Assembly: GCA_039029735.1 (NCBI GenBank)
Contig: JBCCFL010000025.1
Location: 1 to 64,000 of the forward strand
Source of the DNA: CADEDH01 sp039029735
Lineage (GTDB): Bacteria; Actinomycetota; Acidimicrobiia; Acidimicrobiales; SZUA-35
Length of the DNA: 64,000 nt
Direction: 5' to 3'
Positions 23,839 to 31,778 of the stretch are shown here, in pieces; position 1 is the first letter of the stretch; each line of letters starts with the position of its first letter. The notes under the pieces were generated by a model. The model had not been told where the DNA came from. It did not search any database and saw only the letters and a program-made list of their open reading frames with translations. The translations under genes were made by a program, and so were the position numbers.

Positions 23839-23916
23839 AGAAAGTTCCCGACACCGACGGCTGGCGGGTTGCTGTGTCGATGAGCAGGCTGAGGTAGAGG
23901 GAAGGATTTGGACATG
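23839..23916 (+). repeat. Duplicated leader, copy 2
   Basis: This is the second copy of the 78-bp leader at 22725-22802, again ending at a lipoprotein start codon (ATG 23914) with the AAGGA site conserved. Seven differences are present, six of them in the last 24 bases. The upstream flank (23742-23838) has no similarity to the first copy. Confidence 0.85.
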
Positions 23917-25281
23917 GCGAGACGACGACGGCTATGGCAGAGCGGCTTGCTGGCGCTCTCGTTCATGTTGATGGCTGCGGGGTGCAGCTCGGATGACGAC
24001 GACGCGTCCGTGGCTGCAGAGTCCGAACCCTCAACGAGCGACGACACCGACACTGCAGAACAGGTGGCGGCGGGTGAGGCGGACACCGCTGACGTCGAGC
24101 GAATCGTCGACGAGATCGACGCGGCGCTCGACGAAGAATCCAACCGGCTCATCGAGGCCGAGATCGAATGGGCGCACTGGGGCTTCTCCACGGGCGCGCT
24201 GCCGCCGGGTCCGAACATGTGGCTGTTCTGCACCCGCATCCAGGAGCAAAAGCAGGCCACGCTCGATGCCATGCCGGAACGGTTGGGCGCTGCCGACCTG
24301 GACGCCCCCTATGCGGTCTGGCGGGACACGCAGGTACGGTTCCTGGCCGAACTGTCGCCGCGGTGTGAGCAAGCCGACGAACGTGGCGGCCCCTTTGTCC
24401 TGACCCAGGCGGAAGCCGAGGATCTGGTGGCGTCGATGACGCCATTCGAGGAGGCGGAGCGCCTGGCGTGTTTCGATGCGCTGGAGGCATTGGAGGGGTT
24501 CGGGCCGCTCAACTGCACGCGTGAACCGGACTCCGATACCGGGTTCACCCTGGATGAGCCCGGTCCGGAGATCTACGAGCTGCTGGACGTCGACCCGGAC
24601 TGGATGCAGGACGGTGAGGCGGTCGAGACCCCAACAGGCGATGGGGGCTGCCCGGCTTCGCCCGGATTGTTCGGTGAACGAGTCCAGGTGGGCCCCGATC
24701 CTGCCGACTGTTTGTGGTTCGCCCGGCCGTTCACCATCGATCACCCCGAAGGCGTGCTCGTGCAGGGCATCGAGGAGATACTGTTCATCGTTCCCTTGGG
24801 CGACGGACCCACATTGACCATCTGGGGTGTCGATCAGGTCGCCGACCCCGCCGAGCTGCACCGGGAGCAGCCCGCCCGCTACGTCGAGGCTCCAGAGGAA
24901 CCAGTCGCATGGGTCGAGTCGCTGCCCCTGAAGGTGATAGAGACCACCACCATTGATCTTGGTGGCCAGACGGCGACGCGATTCATCGTGCAGGGTGACG
25001 AGCAAGCCATCCGCGAGGCCACCGGTGAGCAGTCGTTTGCGTGGATCGCCAGCGACATCGGCCGCATCTCAGGCGTGATCTCTGGCGGCGTCATGGAGGC
25101 GCCGCCCGGGCTACCCGAGGACCAGCGCGACGCTCCTGCGTTCAACGAGCCAACGGTCTACGCCCTGTGGCACATCCTCACCCCCTCGGGACCGGTGATC
25201 GCCGAGATGCAGACCTTCTCCGAGTTCACCACCGAGCTCGACTTCGCCGAGGGGGTCCTCGCAGCGATCACCTGGCGCTGA
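23914..25281 (+). CDS. Putative lipoprotein of unknown function
   Basis: The protein (455 residues from ATG 23914, AAGGA 7 bases upstream) has a short signal peptide ending LMAAGC (Cys24). A charged linker follows, then a helical segment (DVERIVDEIDAALDEESNRLIEAEIEWAHWG) and two apparent sub-domains. Four to five cysteines (LFCTRI, PRCEQ, LACFDA, LNCTRE) in the first suggest disulfides; the second (FTIDHPEGVLVQGIEEILFIVPLGDGPTLTIWG) looks beta-rich and may distantly match the neighbouring lipoprotein. No family is recognised. It probably faces the outside of the membrane. Because it shares its leader with the 22800 gene, the two are likely co-regulated paralogues or promoter duplicates. Confidence 0.75.
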   Translation: MARRRRLWQSGLLALSFMLMAAGCSSDDDDASVAAESEPSTSDDTDTAEQVAAGEADTADVERIVDEIDAALDEESNRLIEAEIEWAHWGFSTGALPPGPNMWLFCTRIQEQKQATLDAMPERLGAADLDAPYAVWRDTQVRFLAELSPRCEQADERGGPFVLTQAEAEDLVASMTPFEEAERLACFDALEALEGFGPLNCTREPDSDTGFTLDEPGPEIYELLDVDPDWMQDGEAVETPTGDGGCPASPGLFGERVQVGPDPADCLWFARPFTIDHPEGVLVQGIEEILFIVPLGDGPTLTIWGVDQVADPAELHREQPARYVEAPEEPVAWVESLPLKVIETTTIDLGGQTATRFIVQGDEQAIREATGEQSFAWIASDIGRISGVISGGVMEAPPGLPEDQRDAPAFNEPTVYALWHILTPSGPVIAEMQTFSEFTTELDFAEGVLAAITWR

Positions 25282-25788
25282 AACCCGGGCATGTTGGAGG
25301 TCGATTGGTCCTTCGCACGGATCCCCAGCGACACCGGTCAGACCTCGGCGCTCGTCTACAGGGAAGGTAGTTCAGCTCCTACTTTGCCTAGACGGTTTGG
25401 CCAGTGCCCGGACAACGTATGGCTCGTAAGTACTCGTTTCACACAGGCCCCTAAACGAAGCCCGCGAGGCGCTGAGCGGCTCAAACTTCCCCGCTCGAGA
25501 ACGGCACCTACGAGCGGGCAGGAGCCGCCGACTCTCGACCGATGACATCACTGAGCGTCGCGTCATCCCCTCCAACTCAGCAGCAGTAGCAACGTCCATG
25601 CACAGCCCAGCATGGGCGATCGCAACCACCCACAGCCCGAACCAACACCCATCCCGCCTGCCAACAGCGGAAGCGGAACGGCAACACGCCGTCGAGGACA
25701 CCGGCTTCGACCGAGGATCTGCGAAATCGTCCATGTTGTCCGACGGGCTGCTCATGACCGAGGCCGGGCCGAACGCGACGCTGCCCGC
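25282..25788. other. Non-coding gap of about 500 bp, possibly degenerate
   Basis: No credible gene was found. Short open frames on both strands lack start signals and family features. The base composition is visibly less GC-biased than the surroundings (for example around 25375-25460), which fits decayed or transferred DNA. No tRNA, inverted terminal repeats or clear promoter were seen; the promoter of the 25789 lipoprotein must lie at the right end. Confidence 0.4.
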
Positions 25789-26694
25789 ATGCACCGAACG
25801 AAGATCATGACCATTGCCTCGCTTCTCGTGGCCGGAGCGCTCACTGCAGCGGCTTGCAGCGACTCCGACGACACCGCCACCGAGGCCTCCGAGGAGGCGA
25901 CGACGTCCACGGCAGAGACCGAGGTAGAGCCCGAGACCGCGGAGGAATCGGAACCCGATGCCGATGCCGATGCCGATACCGATAGCGATGCCGAGGATGA
26001 CGGCGACAGTGAGGCGAGCGAGGAGGCCGCACCACCAGACCTCACCGACGACGTGGCCGCGCTGGTCGTTCGCCGGGTGACGGGAGACCTCGACGAGTTC
26101 ACCTCCACCCGTGATGCCTACGTGGCCGACCTGGAAGCCCAGGCCGGGATCGGCACCGATCGTGAGTTCCAACCGTTCCTGTCGTTCGTCACCTTCGCCG
26201 AGCCGGACCCGCCCGTGTACATCGGCCTCACCCAGGGCGACTCACTGGGCGAGTTCTCGGCGGGGGCCGAGGCCGTCGATCCCGACCTGCAGACCGCCTA
26301 CTTCCCGACCTTCGAGATCGAGGCGTTCGACCTGCTCACACCGCTCACGCCAGGCACGCCGGTCGACATCAGCCAGATCGCGACGGAGCCCGGCCAGGTG
26401 CTTGAGGTGGCCTGGCGTGACCTGTCGACCTACACCGACTTCGACGATGCCGCCTACGCTGAGGCTCGGGATGGCTACCTCGAGGCGCTGGCCGCCAAGG
26501 ACGGCTGGGTGGCCGAGTACCAGTGGGTGTCGGCCACGGGCGGCGATCTCGTGGTTGGCATGACCGTGTACGAGAACGCCGAGGCGTTCCAGACCATTGC
26601 CACCGACGCCGAGTTCACCGCCAGCGATGTCTACACCGCCTTCATCGGGGCGTACCCGATCGCGGGCGGGTACGCATCGTCTGTGATCAAGTGA
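25789..26694 (+). CDS. Putative lipoprotein with acidic repeat linker
   Basis: The 301-residue product has a signal peptide with lipobox LTAAAC (Cys23), then an extremely acidic linker of about 55 residues including the DADADADTDSDA repeat, then a globular C-terminal domain (about 85-301) starting DDVAALVVRRVTGDLDEF. The domain has repeated 'DGYLEALAAKDGWVAEYQWVS' and 'VYENAEAFQTIATDAEF' patterns like a dimeric alpha/beta-barrel (monooxygenase-like) fold, but this is only a resemblance. The start could also be ATG 25807. It is followed after 12 bases by an AraC gene on the same strand and may be co-transcribed with it. Confidence 0.7.
   Translation: MHRTKIMTIASLLVAGALTAAACSDSDDTATEASEEATTSTAETEVEPETAEESEPDADADADTDSDAEDDGDSEASEEAAPPDLTDDVAALVVRRVTGDLDEFTSTRDAYVADLEAQAGIGTDREFQPFLSFVTFAEPDPPVYIGLTQGDSLGEFSAGAEAVDPDLQTAYFPTFEIEAFDLLTPLTPGTPVDISQIATEPGQVLEVAWRDLSTYTDFDDAAYAEARDGYLEALAAKDGWVAEYQWVSATGGDLVVGMTVYENAEAFQTIATDAEFTASDVYTAFIGAYPIAGGYASSVIK
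25957..25992 (+). repeat. Six-unit hexanucleotide repeat in lipoprotein linker
   Basis: Six consecutive copies of GATGCC (two of them varied to GATACC and GATAGC) encode alternating Asp-Ala/Thr/Ser in the linker of the lipoprotein. Such in-frame repeats change linker length by slippage without shifting the frame. Confidence 0.8.
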
Positions 26695-26706
26695 TGTAGT
26701 GAACCG

Positions 26707-27585
26707 ATGACCCGACGTGAGGTGACCGACCACGACGAGCTACCCGTGCGCGCGTTCGACGCCACGCCGCTCTACGTGGGTCACGCCCGTTGGACCGACG
26801 GCCTCCCGATCGTCACCGACGCCCACCGACACCCCCATCCTGAGCTGTCGGTGGCGATCGGGACGGCCACCCTCACCCACGACTTCGAGGACGTGGCGGT
26901 GAGCGGCATGTCCGCCGTAGTGATCGACGCCGGAGTGGTGCACCAGTGGACGATCACCGAGCCCTTCGAGCTGTGGGTGGTGGGGATGACACCGGGTGCC
27001 GTGGCCGACCAGGGCGCGATGGTGGAGCGCCTGGTGGCCGCCGGTGTGGTGTCGATCCCCGACATCGAAGCCGACGATCTGGTGGCCATGATCCGCCTCG
27101 CCAAGCGCCGGTTCGAGGAGCAGCCAACGGAACCGGGCCGGGCGGCCACGTTCATGCCGCCATTCCTGGGGCAGCTGGTGGATTGGGCCCAGACACCGGA
27201 TCAGAGTCGGGCCGGCACCACGGCCACTGTGGCCGATGATCTCGTGAGCCGGTTCCTCCTGGCCGTGAGCGCCAGCCCCCGCGAGCGAACGGTTGCCCGC
27301 TTCGCCGCCGATCTCGGAGTGAGTGCCGGACATCTCTCGGCGCTGGTGAAGGAGCGAACCGGTCGCACCCCGAAGCAGGTGCTCACAGGACGAACGGTGC
27401 TGGAAGCCAAGCGGCTGTTGTCGAACACCACCGAGAGCGCAGCCGCGATCGCCGCTCACCTCGACTTCGTGGACGCCAGCCAGTTCGGACGATTCTTCCG
27501 CGAGCACACCGGTTGCACGCCGGGCCAGTTCCGGGCCGGGCTGCACACGGCGGCCGATGCGGCGGAGGGTGCCGAGCCCGGTTGA
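26707..27585 (+). CDS. AraC-family transcriptional regulator
   Basis: The protein has 292 residues with an N-terminal cupin-like sensor (HRHPHPELSVAIG, VVIDAGVVHQW; His pair typical of AraC ligand arms) and a C-terminal double helix-turn-helix (FAADLGVSAGHLSALVKERTGRTPKQVLTGRTVLEAKRLLSNTTESAAAIAAHLDFVDASQFGRFFREHTGCTPGQFR). It lies 12 bases after the acidic lipoprotein and 250 bases before the AhpD-like gene on the same strand, its likeliest targets. The effector is unknown. Confidence 0.9.
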   Translation: MTRREVTDHDELPVRAFDATPLYVGHARWTDGLPIVTDAHRHPHPELSVAIGTATLTHDFEDVAVSGMSAVVIDAGVVHQWTITEPFELWVVGMTPGAVADQGAMVERLVAAGVVSIPDIEADDLVAMIRLAKRRFEEQPTEPGRAATFMPPFLGQLVDWAQTPDQSRAGTTATVADDLVSRFLLAVSASPRERTVARFAADLGVSAGHLSALVKERTGRTPKQVLTGRTVLEAKRLLSNTTESAAAIAAHLDFVDASQFGRFFREHTGCTPGQFRAGLHTAADAAEGAEPG

Positions 27586-27835
27586 TCCCGGCGTTCTGCT
27601 TCACGAAACCTTCAGAGTCGTTGGCGTACAAGGTCTTCGAGCGTCCGGATCGCCCATGGACGCGCCGGACCGGCCAGGCCCCGGGGACCCCTCCCCTCGG
27701 GGCCTGGCCGCCCGCGGCGCCCGCGAGCCCACTTGGAGTTGCCGGGCGATTCGACGTGGGGGGTCGCCGCGAGGTGCACTGACAGCCTGCGTCGATGCAT
27801 CGACGACGCCGCGCCCACCAGTGGAGGAGGCTCCC

Positions 27836-28423
27836 ATGGCCCGCATCGAACCCCTGCCCCGAGAGGCTGTCGCCGAGCACGAGGACCGGCTGGCGTTGGT
27901 CGAGCAGATGATGGGATTCGTCCCGAACTCGATGTTCACGATGGCCCGGGTGCCGGGCCTGCTGCCCGCCTTCCAAGGCCTCGCCGCCACGGTGCTGTGG
28001 AACGACGTGATCCCGAACGATCTCAAGCAGATGATCGCGCTCATGGCCAGCGCAGGCGGCGGCTGCCGGTACTGCCAGGCCCACACCGGCCACACCGCCG
28101 AGCGGCTCGGCGTCCCCGAACCGAAGCTGGCCGAGATCTGGTCGTTCGAGACCAGCGACCACTTCAGCGACGCTGAGCGCACGGCGCTGCGCCTCGCCTT
28201 CCACGCCGGTCAGGTGCCCAACGCCGCCACCGACGAGGACTTCGATGCCGTGCGCCAACACTGGACCGACGACCAAGCAGCGGCGATCGTGGCCGTGATC
28301 TCGTTGTTCGGCTATCTGAACCGCTGGAACGACACGATGGCCACCACCCTGGAGGAGGCGCCCACCCGCTTCGGCGAGCACACGCTGGCGGCGTCGGGCT
28401 GGGACGCCGGCAAGCACGCGTAG
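27836..28423 (+). CDS. Carboxymuconolactone decarboxylase / AhpD-like family protein
   Basis: The product of 195 residues begins at ATG 27836 after GGAGGAGG. The AhpD-type active-site motif GCRYCQAHT has Cys77, Cys80 and His83 (CxxCxxH), preceded by Glu/Asp-rich helices as in alkylhydroperoxidase D-type peroxidases. The fold is all-helical. It probably reduces peroxides with a thiol relay or is a related redox protein; the decarboxylase name comes from the family only. The 250 bases upstream (27586-27835) contain no gene. The following gene is the dehalogenase-like protein, 38 bases downstream, so the two may be co-expressed. Confidence 0.85.
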   Translation: MARIEPLPREAVAEHEDRLALVEQMMGFVPNSMFTMARVPGLLPAFQGLAATVLWNDVIPNDLKQMIALMASAGGGCRYCQAHTGHTAERLGVPEPKLAEIWSFETSDHFSDAERTALRLAFHAGQVPNAATDEDFDAVRQHWTDDQAAAIVAVISLFGYLNRWNDTMATTLEEAPTRFGEHTLAASGWDAGKHA

Positions 28424-28461
28424 CGAGCCAGTCGGCTCGGACAGGTGAGAAGGGGAGAGAC

Positions 28462-30558
28462 GTGAAGCTGTTCTCACATCGAACGCGACCCGTGCACCTC
28501 GGGCCGTACCCCCTCGAGCGTCTCCCACGGCTCGCCGATCCGGCTCTGCCGCCCATGCAGCCGGGTGGGACCCGACCCACTGAGCGCCGTACGAGTGGGC
28601 CCCGCGGCGCAGCCCACGCCTACGAGCGCTACGTCGAGCTCTACGACCACCAGCGCACCGGCGACGTGGCCGAACCCGCCCCGGTTCCCGACGATCCAAC
28701 CGAGCGGGCCGAGAATCTCAAGGCTGGGCTCTACTTCCTCGACGCCGACATGGCGGGCTGTGGGGTGGTTCCCACCGACGCCTGGACCGGCGAGGTCCGG
28801 GCCACCCACCGGTTCGCGGTCGTCACACTGATCGCCCACTCCCGAACGGTTGGCCGCAACCAGCCGGGCGACGACTGGGTCGACGGTACCCGCCAGGTCA
28901 ACGCCGATCTCCGTGCGGGCGAGCTCGCCGTGATCACCGCTGGCTACATCCGCCGTCTCGGCTTCGACGCTGTGGCCCACACGCCGACGAGCACCGATGT
29001 CGACCTCGACCGGATCGCGCTGCAGTGCGGGCTGATCGAGTCGGTGTCGGGCCGGCTCCAGGCGCCCTACCTCCGGGGCGGCTTCGCGCTGTCGGTCGTG
29101 ACCACCGAGATGGAGATTGCTCCCGACGCCCCGCTGGCGCAGCGAGGGATACTGTCGGCGCTCCGCTCGACCTGGTCTCCGGGTTGGCTCCTCGGCCGAG
29201 GTGGAACCCGAGCCGGTATCGGCCGCCTCAACGGCGACCATCGACCCCTCCACCTCGGGCGGTACCCGATGGAGCGGATCAAGCGGGTGGACGAGCCGAC
29301 CACGCTCATCATTCCCGAAGAGGTGAAACGGGTGCCGGTTCGTGCCGGCGGCTTCCCTCGTGCGGCCCACGGCGACCTCGGCCCCAAGTTCCAGAACGAC
29401 GTGAAGGTGTTCGCCTTCAAAACGCCGCAGGCCCAGGCGTACATCCAGCAGATCGCCGCGATGACGCCCCATCAGGACGGGCCGGTCGCCCCCGAGGTTG
29501 CGCCCGAGACCACTGATCCCGACCGCAACGCTGATGCGGTGAAGGCGCTGGCCCACCACCTCGGCGGCGACATGGTGGGCGTGTGCGAGGTGCCGACCTA
29601 CGCCTGGTACAGCCACAACGGCCGAGGCGAGGAGATCACACCCCGCCACCGCTACGGCGTGGTGATCCTGCTCGACCAGGGCTACGAGACGATGGAAGGC
29701 GCCAGCGGGGACGACTGGGTGTCGGGCGCCCAGTCCATGCGGGCGTACATGCGCGGCGCCCAGATCGCCGGGATCCTGGCCGAGCATCTCCGAGCCCTCG
29801 GCCACAGCGCTCGGAGCCACACCAATCGTGACTCCGAGGTGTTGCACATCCCGCTCGTGCTCGAAGCCGGTCTGGGCGAGATGAGTCGCATCGGCGAACT
29901 CGTGCTGAACCCCTTCGTGGGGCCGCGGTTCAAGTCGGTGGTCGTGACCACCGACATGCCCCTCACCCCAGACCGCAAGATCGACTTCGGGTTGCAGGAC
30001 TTCTGTCAGAAGTGCACGAAGTGCGCCCGCGAGTGCCCGTGTGGGGCGATCCCCTTCGGCGACAAGATCATGTTCAACGGCTACGAGACCTGGAAGCCCG
30101 ACGTCGAGAAGTGCACGAAGTATCGGCTCGGCAACCTGAAGGGATCGGCCTGCGGGCGCTGCATGAAGACGTGCCCGTACAACATCGAAGGCGTGCTGTC
30201 GGAGCGCGTGTTCCTGTGGGCTGCCATCAAGCTCCCGTTCACCCGCCGCACGATCGCCCGGCTCGACGACCGCGTAGGCAACGGATCCATCAATCCGATC
30301 AAGAAGTGGTGGTGGGACCTCGAGTGGACCGATGGCCGCACGATCCTGCCAGCCAAGGGCACGAACGCCCGCGAGCTCGACATGGACGGCGACCGCCTCG
30401 CCGCCCGCCAGCGGGTGGCCCTCTACCCGCCCGACATGAACCCTGCCGGCGACAACCAGTTCGAGCCCGTGAAGCTGGACCGGCAGGAGGCCGTGCGCCG
30501 AGGCGAGCAGGCCGAGTCACCGGCCGAGGCCCGAGTTCGCATCGCCCGCCGGAGCTGA
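28462..30558 (+). CDS. Reductive-dehalogenase-like protein with duplicated module and two 4Fe-4S motifs
   Basis: The protein has 698 residues and no Tat signal, so it is cytosolic. Residues 8-225 and 261-507 are two copies of one module: HLGPYPLER/HLGRYPMER, then GDDWV(D/S)G, an 'AGY/EHLRxLG' helix and SVVTTEM/SVVVTTDMPL near the end. The second copy is followed by two ferredoxin motifs: C515-x2-C518-x2-C521-x3-C525 and C551-x12-C564-x2-C567-x3-C571. The module-then-Fe-S layout is that of corrinoid reductive dehalogenases (RdhA) and QueG relatives. Known oxygen-tolerant catabolic RdhA proteins are also cytosolic. It could be a dehalogenase, or an epoxyqueuosine-reductase-like enzyme of unknown substrate. 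No B-anchor or flavodoxin-reductase partner is adjacent. Confidence 0.82.
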   Translation: MKLFSHRTRPVHLGPYPLERLPRLADPALPPMQPGGTRPTERRTSGPRGAAHAYERYVELYDHQRTGDVAEPAPVPDDPTERAENLKAGLYFLDADMAGCGVVPTDAWTGEVRATHRFAVVTLIAHSRTVGRNQPGDDWVDGTRQVNADLRAGELAVITAGYIRRLGFDAVAHTPTSTDVDLDRIALQCGLIESVSGRLQAPYLRGGFALSVVTTEMEIAPDAPLAQRGILSALRSTWSPGWLLGRGGTRAGIGRLNGDHRPLHLGRYPMERIKRVDEPTTLIIPEEVKRVPVRAGGFPRAAHGDLGPKFQNDVKVFAFKTPQAQAYIQQIAAMTPHQDGPVAPEVAPETTDPDRNADAVKALAHHLGGDMVGVCEVPTYAWYSHNGRGEEITPRHRYGVVILLDQGYETMEGASGDDWVSGAQSMRAYMRGAQIAGILAEHLRALGHSARSHTNRDSEVLHIPLVLEAGLGEMSRIGELVLNPFVGPRFKSVVVTTDMPLTPDRKIDFGLQDFCQKCTKCARECPCGAIPFGDKIMFNGYETWKPDVEKCTKYRLGNLKGSACGRCMKTCPYNIEGVLSERVFLWAAIKLPFTRRTIARLDDRVGNGSINPIKKWWWDLEWTDGRTILPAKGTNARELDMDGDRLAARQRVALYPPDMNPAGDNQFEPVKLDRQEAVRRGEQAESPAEARVRIARRS

Positions 30559-30609
30559 GCCGGCGCCTCAACTCCTCAGAAGTGGTCGTCGGTCTGCCGA
30601 TGGCACGGG

Positions 30610-31206
30610 GTGAACCGGGAGCGCGGCGCAACGCTGGTTGAGGCCGCCTTCGCGGCGCCGATCTTCTTGGTGATCGTGTTGAGCCTGATCGAACTGTCGC
30701 TCGTGGCCCACAACACAATCGAGGTGTCCGACGTGGCCCAGCGCGGCGTGCGGGCTGCTGGCGTGTATGACTCACAGCGCCACGCCGACCACGAGGTGCT
30801 GGATGCAGTCACGCGCACCTTCGGCCGTATCGGCACCTCCGACATCGACTATGTGGTGATCTTCCGCATCGAGTCGGTCGGTGACGAGATGAACCCCCAG
30901 TGCCACGTCACGTCGGTGTCGTTGGCCTCGGACCCGCAGCGGCCGTGCAACCGCTACGCCGCCGCCGACCTCGCCCGGCCGTACGTCGAGGCCGACGGGG
31001 TGACGCCGACGCCCCACTTCGGCTGCGGGCCGTCGTCGCTCGACCAGTTCTGGTGCCCGGCTGATCGCCAGACGTCGGTGGCAGGCAACCTCGACCTCGT
31101 CGGAGTGCACATCGCTGCCACCCACCGCTACCTCACCGGGGTGATCGGGGCCACGCGGGGGATCTCGGGGCTGGCCATCACCCAGGTGGAGCCGCGCGAC
31201 GCATGA
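30610..31206 (+). CDS. TadE-like pilus assembly protein
   Basis: The 198-residue protein (GTG start) has a short positively charged N-terminus and a class III pilin-like signal: RERG|ATLVE with Glu at +5, then a hydrophobic helix (AAFAAPIFLVIVLSLIELSLV) and a secreted domain with cysteines (QCHV, PCNRY, FGCG, FWCP). This is the TadE/TadF pattern of Tad/Flp secretion systems or pseudopilins. It forms an operon with another TadE-like gene (ATGA overlap) and a TadG-like gene (GTGA overlap). The assembly ATPase and secretin are not in the window, so these proteins probably depend on a system elsewhere. Confidence 0.8.
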   Translation: MNRERGATLVEAAFAAPIFLVIVLSLIELSLVAHNTIEVSDVAQRGVRAAGVYDSQRHADHEVLDAVTRTFGRIGTSDIDYVVIFRIESVGDEMNPQCHVTSVSLASDPQRPCNRYAAADLARPYVEADGVTPTPHFGCGPSSLDQFWCPADRQTSVAGNLDLVGVHIAATHRYLTGVIGATRGISGLAITQVEPRDA

Positions 31207-31778
31207 GGCGGAACGAGCGGGGCGCCGCCCTCGTCGAGTTCGCACTGGTCACGCCAGTGCTGTTGATCCTCACGCTCACGGCGTGGGAGTTCACGTTGAT
31301 CTGGCTCCGGAACCAGGCCGTGATCAACGCCAGCCAGTCGGCAGCCCGGGCGGCCGCCCAGGCCGGCACGGCCGAAGAGGCAGACCAGGCGGCGGTGCGG
31401 GCGGCCAAGGCGGCGCTGGGCGATCGGTGGGATCGGATCGATCGGATCGTGATCTATGCGCTCGACAGCGACGGCTCCACCCCAGCAGCGTGTGTTGATC
31501 TGGCAACGAGAACCTCACCAGGTGGCGCTCGATGCAACGTGTACACCCAACCCGACGTGGTGCAGGCCGACGACGCTGCCCACTTCTCGTGCGGCGGCGG
31601 TGCCGCATCGAACTGGTGCCCCACGACGCGTAACGGTGATCTGCTCTCGGCCGACTGGTTGGGTGTGCGGGTGGACTACAACGACACCTGGGTCTCGAAC
31701 GTGGTGCCGTGGGGTTCGTACACCTTGGCCGACACCACGGTGATGCGAATCGAGCCTCGGGTGGATCCGAACCCGTGA
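31203..31778 (+). CDS. TadE-like pilus assembly protein
   Basis: This second TadE-like product (191 residues) starts at ATG overlapping the preceding stop. N-terminus: ERG|AALVEFALVTPVLLILTLTAWEF, again Glu at +5 followed by a membrane helix; then QSAARAAAQAG, the alanine-rich segment typical of TadE/F. The C-terminal domain has cysteines (AACVD, ARCNV, FSCGGG, NWCPT) like its neighbour. The two are likely minor pilins or pseudopilins made in stoichiometric amounts. Its last codon overlaps the GTG start of the lectin-bearing TadG-like gene. Confidence 0.8.
   Translation: MRRNERGAALVEFALVTPVLLILTLTAWEFTLIWLRNQAVINASQSAARAAAQAGTAEEADQAAVRAAKAALGDRWDRIDRIVIYALDSDGSTPAACVDLATRTSPGGARCNVYTQPDVVQADDAAHFSCGGGAASNWCPTTRNGDLLSADWLGVRVDYNDTWVSNVVPWGSYTLADTTVMRIEPRVDPNP

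Noticed and set aside
22725..23916. Possible insertion-sequence ends because of the direct 78-bp repeat
   Set aside because: The repeats are long, imperfect, in the same orientation and end at start codons; no transposase lies between them, so duplication of a gene leader explains them better.
25291..25545. Short plus-strand frame (84 codons) in the 25.3-25.8 kb gap
   Set aside because: No ribosome-binding site, no recognisable domain and a composition unlike coding sequence nearby.
25282..25788. tRNA or attachment-site relic in the low-GC gap
   Set aside because: No acceptor/T-loop pairing or CCA-like end could be drawn on either strand by eye.
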